Source: Actinernus sp. WN-2022
Lineage: Eukaryota > Cnidaria > Anthozoa > Actiniaria > Actinernidae
Assembly: GCA_030867875.1 (NCBI GenBank)
Contig: JAOWCC010001501.1
Coordinates: forward strand, 25,789,036-25,853,035
Length of the DNA: 64,000 bases
Reading direction: 5' to 3'
Position 1 is the stretch's first letter; each line of letters starts with the position of its first letter. The notes beneath the pieces are model-generated. The model was not told the origin of the DNA and made no database searches. It worked only from the letters and a program-made list of their open reading frames with translations. The position numbers were made by a program, and so were the translations under genes. Below are positions 51,884-64,000 of the stretch, in pieces.

Positions 51884-52318
51884 GGCCCCTAATAGACAAT
51901 GAGAACCAATCACATTGCAGAACGAAAACAAAGCATTCCAACTTATGGTTACTTGAGCCAATCAGTGTTGAGTACAAAACAATAGCATTCCAACTTATGG
52001 TTACTTGAGCCAATCAGTGCTTGAGTACAAAACAATAGCATTCCAACTTATGGTTACTTGAGCCAATCAGTGTTGAGTACAAAACAATAGCATTTCAACT
52101 TATGGTTACTTGAGCCAATCAGTGCTTGAGTACAAAACAATAGCATTCCAACTTATGGTTACTTGAGCCAATCAGTGCTTGAGCTTCAATCTGGTAAAAG
52201 AAAAATTCGGTGGACTAGTTCTGAAGTTGAAGTCTTTTGAATGAAGAAAATCGCGTGGATGTGATAATGATTTGTAAGTTGGAATGATTTGTTTTCGTTC
52301 TGCAATGTGTCAGGGGCC
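51884..52318. mobile_element. MITE carrying a minisatellite
   Basis: The ends GGCCCCTAATAGACAA and CAGGGGCC, with inner CACATTGCAGAACGAAAACA against TGTTTTCGTTCTGCAATGTG, are inverted. The interior is a tandem repeat plus a unique part. Confidence 0.75.
51933..52185. repeat. About 53-bp minisatellite, five copies
   Basis: The word GCATTCCAACTTATGGTTAC (one copy GCATTTCAAC) starts at 51933, 51984, 52038, 52090 and 52143. Each unit contains ACTTGAGCCAATCAGTG. Confidence 0.9.
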
Positions 52319-52351
52319 CATGCATATAACTAGGAGCGTCCATATCTCCTA

Positions 52352-52586
52352 TGTAGCTGTCACAGCGTTTTCGCAAGTTGGGCTAAATTTTTAGATCACT
52401 TTTGCCACCAATTAGTGGGTTACATTAGTGGTGGAACAAAAGATGCCTCATTAGCTACTTTTGTTATACCAACAACATGGCTGCTACGCTTTTGTGATTT
52501 GATTCCCTTAGGAATGATTGCAAACCAAGAATTAAGTGGGAAGCCGTTCTAAAAATAACCTAACTTGTGAAAACACTGTGACATAT
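52352..52586. mobile_element. MITE with TGTCACAGCGTTTTCGCAAG ends
   Basis: The left TGTCACAGCGTTTTCGCAAGTTGG is mirrored by the right CTAACTTGTGAAAACACTGTGACA. Boundaries are approximate. Confidence 0.55.
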
Positions 52587-53015
52587 ATAGGCCTGGTATG
52601 CATGTTAGATGGATGCTCCTGGTTATGGGCTCCTGAACGTGTTTAGTTCTTGTCTAAGTGGCCCTGGTTACAGTAGTCGCACTGTAATTATACAACTTTA
52701 GACAGTCACAAAGTCAAGAGCAAACCTTTTAATTACTACTCTTACTATAATAATATGACTGATCACAACACATGAACACATCTTAAACAATAATTAAATA
52801 AATGTACAATTTCTATTTTATTTCCTTTCCATTGGGTGTTAAATTAAAGCTGATGTAAGTCATGTGCCACCTTATCATTGAAATCAAGTTATGATCTGAT
52901 TGTGTAAATTTTAATGTGTAATTTTAATAAACTTGATACTTGAAAATCAGGCCCCTGTGAAAGTGTAATTATTTTACTTGACAGAGATTAAATTGATTGA
53001 TATTTACTAGATTGT

Positions 53016-56000
53016 TTAACTGCCTTCCTCTAGCAAGTCCTCAATCTCTTTTTCCCAAGCACCATTATCATCCCCATCTACTACCTCATAGTCCTGAAAA
53101 CAAACAGGTGAAACAACAGATTTTAGAATTAAGGGACCAGTCATTAATTACAGGGGGACTGGTGCAAATGAAAAATGCCATGCTCAAATTTTGACGACTC
53201 CTCCCCCAATTCCCCCTCTAGCTTACTATGCCGCCCCCCACCTCCTGTTATTAATGACTGGCCCCTAACAGTAGATATATTATAGCAATAATTAAAATCC
53301 TTAATCTTAGTAAAAGAGAACAATTAAAGTGCCTATGAACCTTATTATTTTATTTTAGATATCAATTCTTCATCAAGTGAATAGTAGAATGGTACTGACA
53401 ATATATCTTGCTTTGAATGCTGTGCCGCTGAGTTAAGGAGGTTTTAATATCCAAAATGCTAATTACATGAGGTCAGGGGAGGCATCAATTATTATACAAT
53501 TTTTTTTGTTACAATTAAACAAATTTTTCAAATTATCAGTGTTATACCCATGGTTGAAATAAAATGATGTTAGAAATTTGTTTTTCTATATCAGTAGAAA
53601 TGCCCATTCACAACCACTAAGAAGTGATTGCAGATACCTCCCCTGACGTCATGTAATTAGCATTTTGGATTTTAAAACCTCCTTAACTCAGCGGCACAGC
53701 ATTCAAAGCAAAATATATTTTACTATTCTACTATTCACTTCATTTAGAATTGATATCTAAAATAAAATGTTTTTGTTCATAGGCACTTTAAGGTACATGC
53801 CATATTAGTTATGGACCAAGTTACCTAGCCATATAATAATATTTCTTACTAGTAAATAATTTAGCCTTAATTTATATCTTGATTTGAATTAACTTCACTA
53901 ACATGGCCTTTATGCATTCTATGAACTTTTATGCATTCTATGAACCTTTATTCATTCTATGTTGGACTGCTCATCCTGTCTGCTTTAGAATGAATTTTGC
54001 TATTATATATACATGTAGACTGATTCAGCTTGCCTCTTTGTAGCCCCATATTTTCAGCTCTCCAGAGGATTCAGTGCTTTGCTTTCAAATTCTAAAAAAA
54101 TATGCATTTCCTCTGATCTTGGGCATCTAATTTTTTAAACACTGGTATGATCAACTAAAAGTGTTTAAAGTGCCACTACGACGAAAATTTACCATTTCGA
54201 TTTGCCACTTTTTCAGTGTCTATAGGTCAATCAGTATTAGAAATATCCGAAATAGTAAAAAATATTCCCAAATGGGCATCTTAAACCACAAATTTTAGGA
54301 GAGTTTACCGGTAAAATCCTGTCCGCCATTGCTGGAAGCCGTGCCCTTTGTTCAGCTTTAAACAAAGGTTTATTCACCGGAAGTGATGTCATACACTTAA
54401 CACGACAACCTCGTGGCGCGAAATAGCGTGCATAAAAAAGTAGCCAACCTCGCAAAGATAAATATAACTTTCTTCTTATGTACGTGAAGACGTTTTTAGT
54501 AGAAATATGCCTCCAGGCGTTGTGTTCTGCAGGCGAGCGTTAAGTGTATGACATCATTTCCGGTGAATAAACCTTTGTTTAAAGCTGAACAAAGGGCACG
54601 GCTTCCAGTAATGGCGGACGTGTAGATTCAACATTCGGAGCTAAAAAAATAAGACTTCCTGTCGTTGTATCGAAAAACAATTTGAACTGGTAATAATATA
54701 TGAACTCTACTTTATGAATATGCAAAAACATTGATATGTCAAAATTTGATCGTAGGGGCACTTTAAGGTATCATTGCTAATTATACCGCCATGGGGAGCG
54801 AGTAGCAGCTGACATTTCGAGCACTAACCCTTCGTCAGAGCAAATTAGTTTTTATGTTGCTGGACAATTTTGAAAAATAGCCAGTCTTTTTATTCCATAA
54901 GCTAACTGGAGATCATCATCATAATATATACATGTACATGTACATGTAGTTGCTGGCAATAATCGCCAGTACAGTAGCTACTGTACATGTATAGCCAGCT
55001 TCTAAAATTATGACAGCCCTGAAAGAAGGCAAGCTGAATTGGACTATTGGGCCCTTATCTGTTGTGACTTTGGCTATATGCACAGTCATCTAGAATTATC
55101 TAAAAATTGTGTCTTAACAATGATTTAATGATCAGCTTAACACATTTATAGGGTGGCATATAAAACTTTTTGACAAAATTGCACATTTAATTAGTTAATA
55201 TAATATTATTATGAATCTATTGCAAAATACAGATACAGACTGTCAGTGTACATGTAATTTTAATCATAATTAATGTTCGCATCTTTTTGTTTAACTTAAG
55301 TGAAAAGGGCACCAACATATGGTATATGTTTAAACTGTCCACAAGTTTTCTCCAGTAAAGCTCCTCAATCCCTCTGTTGCCTACGAATTCCCAGATGTTT
55401 CCTGATTAACACGCACCTGAAGTTCTTGCTGCAGTTCTTTCTCCCACTCAGGGATGTCTTCATCAGGGGTAGGATCTGCAACTGTAGGTACACTGAGTTT
55501 AGGCCCTAATAATAATAATATTGTAACAATTACGTAATATTATATTTGTGAAATTTTATTTTTCTCAGCAGCAAGTGCTAACTCTGCAGTGACTCAAGGT
55601 GCAGAATGAGGGATTACACATGGTGTAGGGATGGCGATCGGTAATTACTGATGATAATAGCTATTAATGCCCCTGACTATAATATATACAAAGCTTAGCC
55701 CTGTCTATGGCAGACGAATTAATGCAACAATTTGCACCTTATCAAAAACCACTGATCAAGTCATTTTCCTTATTTAATACATCCCTGAAGGTGGCATTCT
55801 GTTGTACTGTGTCTAATTGTTCAGATCACGTGTTGGATATTGGATCACAATAGCAGATATGTTAAAGTTGCATCTACGAATAGCAGTTTCAGCGGTATTG
55901 TCCCAAAATGCCTCACTTCAATGTAATGAAACACTATTCAAACTGTGTATCTAAATTAGTCATGCTTGTTTAAGAAGGTGTTGGTGTCACACAAGAATGA

Positions 56001-59000
56001 TGGTTTGAATAGTGCTTCATTACATTAGGCTGCAGGCATTTTGAGAAGAGACCTCAGAAAGTAGGTCTTGCGAGCAAATTTTAGAGAGTTTGTTGTGATA
56101 CGAGTAGAGGAGACACAATAAAATTATTCTCTCGTGCCAGTCTCCATTTTCCATTTTCACATGGCGAAATTATTTTATCACTTACTTGCATTGAAATAAC
56201 ACTGAGGGCCTGTTTCGCAGGCTATCATTACATTGAAGTGAGGCATTTGGGTCAATACCGCTGAAACTGCTGTTCGCAGATGCAACTGTAATATCTCCTA
56301 TTACATGTAGTACCCACTTTCTCTGAAATTAAAACGTACATCAGACATGTGCCCAAACTTTCTACATACATGTACTGACGAGTTAATCTTTAATCCTTTT
56401 TTGTTTTGTTTTGTTATTGTGTACCATCTCGAAACTCATCCAGGGAAACAATCTGTCTGCAAATTAACATTGCCATGGTAACCAATGGACTGAAGTGCAA
56501 ATTTAAACTGTCAAATTAATGATGTATGCACTCACTCTCAGCCAATGGACCTTTATTGTGCAACCACCATGTTGCATCTCTGAGGAGAATTAAAAACCTT
56601 AAAGTTTGTTCTTGCACTAATTATTAATCTACACTCAAGACAGAAACGAGCTGGAAGAGCAAAACCTATTGTTTGTAGCCAAAACGGCCACAGCACAATA
56701 AAGGCCGGTTTATAATAATTTTTATTATAATGTGCAAAACCAACCATGAGGAGCTAAGAAGAAAGTTTCACAAATTTTTAATCTTAATCATCCAAGGCAT
56801 ACCGCAAGCACTTGTACATGTTACTAGATACACTGTAAGCCACACCTTAATTTATGCACAATTTTTTAAAAAAATCAAGGGAGCTATAATAGTGGCTTAA
56901 AGGAAGAAGTTGCTGTTAAATTGTTGGCAATATGGTCTAAGTTGAAAGTATTTTTTTATGTTGAAAAAATTGGAAAATATATTTTAGTTTTAGAAAAAAA
57001 TGAACATGATTATGAGCCATGTCTGAGTACAACCTCTAGGTAAAGAAATTTAGACATTTTTAAATTTTGGAGCTAAAATTATGGATACCAGTAAATATTT
57101 ACACTTGTCTCCAGTTTGAAAACTCAATGAAAGTTAGTGTTACAGTCAATGAAGCAATGAAGGTCTGCTTTTTCAACTGTTAACTTCCTTTTAAATTAAA
57201 CATTGTTCCAAAATTCAAGCATCTATACTCGTAGTACTCGTAGTACTATACTCGTAGTACGTAGTACAGCTTACAACTTTATGGTACAAGTTAACCCTTT
57301 GAGCCCCAAGGGCTTTTAACTGATTTTTGGCTCATTCTAGACTGCAACAAACCCTCCCCCCCTAAGAAAACTGTAGTCACTGTTACCATGGAATTTTCAT
57401 CTGACCAACAATACTGGGGGCTCAAAGTTTTTTGTCTGCCATTTTGGAAACGTTGACGTCGCATTGCTATGGAGCTGGAGGGAAGTTTGTTTGGGGGAAA
57501 ACAGAATTTAAGGCTTTTTAAAGCCTTTTTTTTTTCATTTTTAGAGTGCTGGAGGACATCATTAAGTCTGATGAGAGCTTGAATCAGTACTTTCTCGAAG
57601 AACCGAGTGCCTGCTATTGTGATAGAGAAAGAGCCTCATTTTCCACTCGTGAATGGGCCAGGACGTCTTCTGTCACTTTAGTGTGAGCTTTATAAATGGA
57701 GGTCTGGAGCCACCTATCATAGCTTCTTTGGAATATTGGACAACATTTACTTGCCATTGATTCCAATATGAAGCTATTAGGTCGAAATGGCTTTAGACTT
57801 AGTATATATTTTGAAGAATGAAGATGGGGGAAGGGCCATGCCGCTGTTTGGTAGGATTTCCCGGCATGCTTTGCGGTCATTATGGATGAATGTAGCTTGC
57901 TGTGAAGTGCTTGTGGACAGAATGGCTTGGTGCTGGGCAAGTTTAGGTGTTGGGAGACAGAAAGTGAGGTTAGTGCAAACATGAAACTCTAAATTTTATG
58001 TGAAATATGCATTTTTGTGAGAAAATTTAGAATCTGAGGGGAAATATTTTTTTCTGTAACTGTCATTTTAGTCCCTTTTTCTGAAGTGAAATAATGTCAA
58101 CTATAGTTAACTTATGCAAAGTAAGGGGGATTTAGAGGAAATTATTCATTTTTAATATGCCTAATGCAGTTCAATAGGATCATTGGTGTATACATTAAGG
58201 TGTGTGGGAATCTCAGGGCATTGCTCTTTGAACTTAGTCAGATTTATACCCTCAAAGCAAGTAACCAGTAATAGTGCCATATGGCACTCTTGGGGCTTAA
58301 AGGGTTAATGACTGTAAAAAGTCACAATAAAAATATTAGCCCTCAATCCAGAACAACTACGTACCAGCACCTCCATTGAATTATGATAATTATTATATTT
58401 TTAGCTCAATTGTTCTTTTTACAGACATTACTGATTGTTTGCATGCCTTTACATGTAAATTTTTATGAATATTATTTCCCCTTAGCACCCCTGGCTTAAC
58501 AACATAATATCCACCTGGGTCAGCTGGTGCTGGTGTTGGTTTGATCGTTGTACTGTCAGTTTCTGTCGAAGCCTTCTTTCTGTCTACTCCAATTTGTTGA
58601 AGATCTTCATGACTTAATTCTGAAAGTTTTTAACATGGATTTGACCATTATGCACACACATAAACACAATACATTATTCATAGTGGCTATTGGTATGGGA
58701 TTGATCGACCTGTACATCGATTTGTATTTTCTATTTGTACAGGAATCTTCTGAGCATGTGGTTGATCCAATGAAGTGTAAAGACTAAAATTTGTCACATT
58801 CAGAGAAAGGATGGTCTGTTGAGCATAGTGGTTATGGCATTTGAATTTATAAGCATACTTTATGAGTTCAAGCCCGGCAGTAGAACCCCAATTTTTTTGT
58901 CTCTCATTTACCTGTGAACCCTGGAACCTTAGCCCTAAAACCTTGTTGTTTACCTGGGAACTTGTTTTCAGAGTGGATAGGGTATGTTAAATATGGTTTG

Positions 59001-62000
59001 GGTTTAAAAGGGTTTGTGTTAGTGTATGTCGGGCCTGTATGCTTAGAAAATACAAAATACATGTAATGTACCAAAAGCTAGTGCATGCAGTCTCACACAC
59101 AAAGTTGGTGCACATGACGAAAATGGAGAAAATTTAGACCAAAATTTGTTTTAGAATGTTGTAACTTTGTCGTTGTTTAATTGTACATGTATAATAATTA
59201 TTAAATTCCCACCACTCTGACCTTAGTTTTATGTAGTTTCTCGAATGCCGGATCTTTATCTTCGAAAGAGGGAACAATGTGGTGCTGAGAATAAAAATAT
59301 CAACCGTTCTCAACAAAAAAAAGAAGTGAAAACTGCGTAACAAAACCTCTCAAGTTTAGAGTGAATTTTCATCACGCAAATCGCGCCTTCTGGCACGCTT
59401 AATCTCTATTTTGCAAATCATGCAAATTGCACACTTTTTGCATGATTCACACACGTTTTGCTATCAGTTGTGTATAATACTTTGCCAAGAAATAGATTTT
59501 CATCAATGCGAAATTATTCATAGTGTTGAATGACAAAATTATGTCTTAAGTCAGAAATTTTATTGTTTTATGCAAATTTCACTATCTTAGTAATCTGATG
59601 GAAATCAGCCTTAAAATTGACCATCTTAAAATTATGGTAACTCCAAGAAATATTATGTGGTAACTCCTTTCAGTGAGTTGATCTTTTGCACGTGCCATCT
59701 AAACTGTCTGTGATGTCAAAAGTCTTAAATTGTTTATGACTATTCCCACAGGGGGTGCTTTGTTTCTTTTTTTTCCAGGCTCAACACAGAAAGTGTTTTC
59801 TTTTCTTTGGAAACAAAAACATTAAGTTTTGAAAGTATCATGCAACACCACAAATGAGAAAATAACCTTTGACATACATGTAACATACATTAATAGTTCA
59901 CGCAAAATTGAGGGTTCATTTCACCCACTTTATTTTGCAAGAGTTGTACTTGGAACTTTATAAAATATTATATACCGGTAAGCAAAAAACTTTCTATGTT
60001 TTAAGGTGAACATTTTATTTTGTATTTACTGTTTCTATTTTACAGACATGTTAGCCTATGATTACAAAAATTTCTACTAACCCAGGGGCATGATTTGCGC
60101 GATGAAAAAAGTACATGATTGGTGTGAATATGAACAAAGTGCGTGATTTGGTGTGATCGAAGGTAAAAAAGACACAATGAAAGCTTGGAACAAGAGTTTT
60201 TTTAACGGATCGATTTTTCTCTAATGCTAGTTTTTGACTGATATTTATTTTGAATAAAGTATAAAGTACAAGAAACCACAATGTTTTGTGCCGAATTTCA
60301 AGTGCATTTTACCTCAAAGTACATTATGTAAATTTTCTTCTCTGATACATGTACTTCTTAAAATGATCAAAATTTGTTGTACAGGAGAGTAAAAATTGGG
60401 CAGAAAATGACAAACGTTTTCCAACACAATTTGAACAAATGTGTTTTTTTTTTTCAAATAAAACCATTTTCAAAAGTTTTTTGCTTTTTTTCCTGTGCAC
60501 CCAGACTAAAGTTTTATTCTATACGTCCTAGGATTATAGGATGTTTAGATTTTGAGAAAAATAATAAAATGTAGCATTAGAATTTTATGTTATGCTTGTG
60601 TAGACCAACTACATGCACAAGCTAGGCCAAGCTCACAAGAGTCCCGTACAAATAGAAAATACAAGTTGGCATACAGGTCTCGTATTATTAACCACTTTGT
60701 AAATTATGCCATTATAGACTGTTTAATTATAATAGATTTGAAAATATTCCATAAATCAGCCTCCGGTACTCCTTATAAGTTACCGGATGATAAGACTTCA
60801 TGAGACAGCACGTGTACACTGCATTATTTTAACATCCATGTACATGAAGCAATTACAAGCCTTTGTATTATAATTACATTGTACCATTCAAGAAAACCCT
60901 AATGCCTGCACATTATTATTTTACTGCCTCATCTAGGAAGTTCACACTACAGGTTACAATTATTGAACAAGGGCATAAGATTAGTGTTTCCTGATCACAA
61001 TCTAAATTCTCCTTCAAATTCCTTGTTTTCTAAGGGAGAATTTATAACATGATGAGGAGTCACTACAGGTTACATTATATTATTATACACCTTTTACAGC
61101 AAGTGAGGAAGAGAAAAAATAATATGAAAATAGTTTCCCTTTCATGATAATTACAACCTGTAGTTTAACACTACATCTGCCTCTTCTACTAGAGGCCTAG
61201 TATGAATGTATTGTACTTTAGAAAAACAGTTTAACAGCTCTGTTAAGTACTCTTAGCATCATGATATATTAGTAAGTTCAATTTAGTAATTTGAAGTTTA
61301 TTTACTTATTACAGTTAATTATTACATTTGTAAATATTCTTAGTAATTTTTAGTATTGTAAATAGATGTACAGTTATATTATTCTTAGTAGTAGACACAC
61401 GACCCTATAAGCCTTGTGCTTTAATCATAATCGTGTTTAAATAAAGGCAATCTATCTATCTAACATATTTGGCAAGTGTACAAACACATCTGCATGCTAG
61501 GTATAAGTTTATATTCAATAATAATTATTATGATTTTTTTTATTATAATGATGATGATAATATCATTACAGACAAGCCTAATAATTACCATGATGTGTGA
61601 TATCCTGATGCACAAAGTCATCACTTATAAATTCATGCTGTGTTGGGCTGTCTGGTAGATCATCCATGTGATCAATCTAATGACAAGAAGTGACACATAC
61701 AGTGTATTGTTAAACAATAAACATGACTAATATACCTAGTAATAACTACTAAGGTTAAACAAAGGTGTGTCGGGAATTGTAAAATTCTCGTTATTTTTCC
61801 TCGTACAAATTTTTCCTTGAGCCTATTTGGGTTTTAGTAGTTATGAATTCGGCTGATACATGTAGAAGTAAAAATTCAATAACTTTAAAATTATTTGGAA
61901 TATTGAGAAAGTACTTTGTACCCAGACACACCTTACAGAGTACAGACCCTTCTGGTTATCCTAAGGTGAAAATTAAATCAAGTCCTCAAATTCCTGTACT

Positions 62001-64000
62001 GCTTTAGCTTTTTGAACTGGAACACTAAGTTGTGGAATCAGGAAAGCTAGAATTTTTTTTTTATAGCCAAATAAAAATTACTGCTGCAGTCTTTTTGCGA
62101 CTTATTAAGCTTTCCAATTATGATATATATGTTTAGGTATGTGCGGTTAATAAATGGAGTGCAATGATTTTATTTCATAAATATACCATGAAGGTCTACA
62201 GTAACCAGGGCCGTAGCTAGCGGGGGGGGGGGGGGGGGGGGGGGGTGAGGGGGGCAGCAGGAGTTGCCCCCCCCCCCAAGAAAGTACCTCTTAGGGGTGA
62301 AAACAAAAATAAACAAGCATCCCCACCCCTAATAAATTATATGGGAGTCCCCCGTGGCTATGCGGAGTATGCCCCCCCCAGACAAAAAATCCTAGCTATG
62401 GCCCTGGTAACCTTATTATTTTATAAGTACATTCACAATGGAAAAGAACACAATCATGTGTAAGAAAAAATCTCTCTTTTAAACTGTCTTGTGGGCAAAG
62501 AATGGCTGCACGTATGTTGGCCAGATTTTAAATCCTAGACAGTGTAGATGAAAATTATTTTAAAATGGGATATTAATCTATCAGAATTTTAATATAAAAC
62601 TGATAAAATCAAAATGAGCACCCAAACAGTGTACAGTAGTTACCTTGTCTTCTGTCCTTGTTGGAATACTTTGCTTTGTATCTAGAAGTAATCATATAAT
62701 TATATGAAGGTAATTCAGCACCAACATAAAGTGAATAAATAAACCGCATACTACAGTACAGTATCTAATTTAATTAATACCGGTATCCAGTTAAAGTGTA
62801 ATTCATTTTTAAAACAAAAACTAAAAGAAGCTAATTCGCAAACTATTATAATATGAAATTAATTAATGCATGTACTTGGGCTCACTGACACAGCTATGGT
62901 ATCAAAAGTAATTTATAAAAACGTGACAGCTACATGTACAATGTACTACATGGTGTCTTATCTGATGAATTCCTGGTACAGATCTCAGCTGCCCATACAC
63001 GTAGATTGAATAGAGGGAACTTAAATATTAATTTTACCTGACATTATGTACTGTAAATGGGAGAAGTGTACTTTAATTTAAATGATCCAACTGATGACTA
63101 GTCAACTAACGGAAGTGTGAGACGACTAACGGCCAAATGTCGGGCATTAGTTTTGAGGTGTTGCGGTTTAAACACTGTTGGGAGACTGTGAGTTGCTGGA
63201 GAAGTGTTGGCTAAGTGTTGGTGAACTGTCAGCTAAAAATGTGAATTGCACACCAGATTACTTTGTACTGTATAATGCGAGTAGAATCTAAATATGTCCT
63301 TGACAATGACAATTTCTCATCAAAGCAGTTTATCTTATGTACTCAATTAAGTCAGACTTACACGTAGTGAAGTGTGTCGGTAAAGTGTCACCCGACACAA
63401 TGATGTCGGTTGGATCATAAAGTACACTTTTCCCTATTTAAGTATTGGGAATCAAGTTAGAATTAAAACAATAAAACAAGATATCCTCCTAACATTACAT
63501 GTATGTCACATCAAAGTTTAAATTAATTTTATAAAACCTTTGATCTCTCATTAAGAAAATCCTTCAGTTTACTGCAACACAAATATGTATCAATGAATTT
63601 ACATGCATGGCTTCTTTATTTTTGAAACAACCGACACATAAAACTTTGGCACTTCTAAAATGATGGTGTGATTATTAGAGCAAATTCTGTTTGAGTGGGC
63701 AAGACTTAGGACAATGACTTACAGCATGGTTACTGTACGGCATGCCGTGACATTGAAATGGTTTTCCTATTGTTTTTGTCCTTCTGATCCAATCAAATTA
63801 CAGAGTTACGGTATGGCATGGTTACAGTAAAGCTACGGACATGCCATATTTTCCCCCACTCATACTAAATCTGCTCTAACAGTACCGGTATCAGCTCTAA
63901 CAGTACCGGTATCAGCCTTCCCCTCTGTGGTTTCTGCTGGTGTAACAGGTGCACTGCCAGAGGCCAATGATGTCAGCTGAGTGGATTGTTTGATGAGAGA
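53016..64000 (-). CDS. SYAP1: Synapse-associated protein 1, C-terminal exons, partial
   Basis: Six exon blocks in phase: about 63907-64000 (runs off the edge), 62644-62681, 61589-61676, 58515-58619, 55417-55505 and 53016-53093 (stop codon at 53016-53018). They encode, in order, SLIKQSTQLTSLASGSAP, then TKQSIPTRTEDK, SPTQHEFISDDF, ELSHEDLQQIGVDRKK, PEWEKELQQELQ and DYEVVDGDDNGAWEKEIEDL followed by LEEGS. This matches the region after the BSD domain of SYAP1 (human: SLIKQSAQLT; EFVSDAF; WEKELQQELQEYEVV; WDKEIEKMLQEE). SYAP1/BSTA links mTORC2 to Akt activation in mammals. The BSD domain and N-terminus are beyond the window. The donor of the first exon block is ambiguous because a 21-bp duplication provides two identical sites (63886 or 63907). 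Confidence 0.92.
53325..53795. mobile_element. Fold-back element with arms of about 130-150 bp
   Basis: The left AAAGTGCCTATGAACCTTAT and right ATAGGCACTTTAAGG ends continue inwards as long arms (TGCTGTGCCGCTGAGTTAAG against CTTAACTCAGCGGCACAGCA; GCTAATTACATGAGGTCAGG against CTGACGTCATGTAATTAGC). It lies in the last SYAP1 intron. Confidence 0.85.
54165..54768. mobile_element. MITE with TTAAAGTGCC ends and inner 79-bp inverted repeat
   Basis: The ends TTAAAGTGCCACTACGA and TCGTAGGGGCACTTTAA are inverted. An inner pair, 54321-54400 and 54537-54615 (CCGTGCCCTTTGTTCAGCTT against AAGCTGAACAAAGGGCACGG), is almost perfect. It lies in a SYAP1 intron. Confidence 0.85.
55863..56289. mobile_element. 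MITE with GTTGCATCTACGAATAGCAG ends
   Basis: The left (GTTGCATCTACGAATAGCAG, TTTCAGCGGTATTGTCCCAAAA) is mirrored at 56222-56289 (AATACCGCTGAAACTGCTGT, CGCAGATGCAAC). An inner inverted pair GAAACACTATTCAAAC/GTTTGAATAGTGCTTC is also present. Confidence 0.75.
57295..58304. mobile_element. TTAA-target non-autonomous DNA element (copy 2)
   Basis: Inverted ends CCCTTTGAGCCCCAAG and CTTGGGGCTTAAAGGG with TTAA at 57291-57294 and 58305-58308. Strongly similar along its length to 11374-12378. It sits in a SYAP1 intron. A minus-strand frame of 122 aa (57614-57982) matches part of the frame in the other copy, but no domain is recognisable. Confidence 0.87.
58815..58885 (+). repeat. tRNA-derived SINE-like fragment
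   Basis: TTGAGCATAGTGGTTATGGC (box A-like) and GAGTTCAAGCCCGGC (box B-like) at tRNA-like spacing. It lacks a tRNA acceptor stem. Confidence 0.5.
60988..61066. mobile_element. MITE, CTAAATTCTCC family (copy 3)
   Basis: CTGATCACAATCTAAATTCT is mirrored by AGGGAGAATTTATAACATGA. Same family as 1876-1955 and 48540-48676. Confidence 0.6.
61260..61460 (+). mobile_element. LINE 3' end
   Basis: 3' UTR-like sequence ending ATCGTGTTTAAATAAAGGCA and followed by an (ATCT)n microsatellite (61449-61460), the pattern of non-LTR retrotransposon 3' tails. No coding part is attached. Confidence 0.45.
62205..62408. mobile_element. MITE with CCAGGGCCGTAGCTAG ends and G/C homopolymers
   Basis: CCAGGGCCGTAGCTAG at the left and CTAGCTATGGCCCTGG at the right are inverted. 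The interior starts with a G run of about 25 (62221-62245) and contains C runs. Confidence 0.8.
63058..63434. mobile_element. DNA element with GGGAGAAGTGTACTTT/AAAGTACACTTTTCCC ends
   Basis: The left GGGAGAAGTGTACTTTAATT, then GATCCAACTGA, is mirrored by TCGGTTGGATCATAAAGTAC followed by ACTTTTCCC. Related to 4976-5794. It lies in a SYAP1 intron. Confidence 0.75.
63676..63879. mobile_element. MITE (copy 2) with AGAGCAAATTCTG/AAATCTGCTCT ends
   Basis: Collinear with 6592-6806. Its right end abuts the duplicated 21-bp SYAP1 splice-donor region. Confidence 0.75.

Larger units (their letters stand above)
45505..53015. other. HECA 3' UTR and intergenic region up to SYAP1
   Basis: HECA and SYAP1 are convergent, so this 7.5 kb contains both 3' UTRs. 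I see repeats (listed) but no further conserved exons. Confidence 0.5.

Noticed and set aside
62221..62280. Poly-G/poly-C runs as a possible G-quadruplex regulator
   Set aside because: They lie inside a MITE and homopolymer length is unreliable. Nothing ties them to a gene.

Overview
The window is eukaryotic nuclear DNA, most likely from an anthozoan cnidarian (a stony coral or a close relative). The evidence is spliced animal genes with consensus GT/AG junctions, very dense small inverted-repeat transposons, and abundant tacatgta-type sequence. Three host genes are recognisable: CCT8 (chaperonin subunit theta; minus strand; exons 1-7 between 18247 and 3393, continuing off the left edge), HECA/headcase (plus strand, intact single-exon reading frame at 44233-45504) and SYAP1 (synapse-associated protein 1; minus strand; 3' exons between 64000 and 53016, continuing off the right edge).

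The most interesting part is a virus-like Polinton/Maverick (adintovirus-like) element of about 19.7 kb, 19119-38861. It is bounded by inverted terminal repeats of about 330 bp and sits about 0.9 kb upstream of the CCT8 start codon, between two pieces of a CR1/L2-like LINE. From left to right it carries: an F-box/ankyrin gene (frameshifted), a small C2H2 zinc-finger gene, family B DNA polymerase (one frameshift), a retroviral-type integrase (minus, broken by a 2.67 kb DNA transposon with 25-bp inverted ends), a T-rich tract and a CTAG-rich 129-bp higher-order tandem repeat. A tightly overlapping minus-strand cluster follows, transcribed as major capsid protein, A32-type packaging ATPase and four small proteins, three with membrane segments. 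Next are further structural or unknown genes: a coiled-coil/membrane protein, a C-terminally anchored protein, a 290-aa protein, a jelly-roll minor capsid (penton) candidate with a small downstream ORF, and a glycine-rich membrane protein. The right end holds a TFIIB-like transcription factor (zinc ribbon and cyclin repeats in different frames), a Cys-rich protein with an internal 20-24 aa repeat, and a second F-box/ankyrin gene whose 5' end lies in the right terminal repeat.

The element therefore holds replication (PolB), integration (INT), packaging (ATPase), capsid (MCP and penton candidate), its own basal transcription factor, and possible host-interaction genes. Several of its genes are preceded by a shared TTAAA-[CG]-rich/TATA motif, which would suit an element-specific promoter class read with the TFIIB-like factor. 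At least four of its genes are visibly broken, so this copy looks recently inserted but decaying.

The rest of the window (introns of CCT8 and SYAP1, and intergenic DNA around HECA) is a mosaic of non-autonomous DNA transposons: TTAA-target elements, a hAT element with a Tc1/mariner-like element nested inside it, several MITE families in two or three copies, tRNA-derived SINE-like pieces, LINE 3' ends and one near-perfect palindrome with arms of about 200 bp. No tRNA, rRNA or CRISPR array was found.
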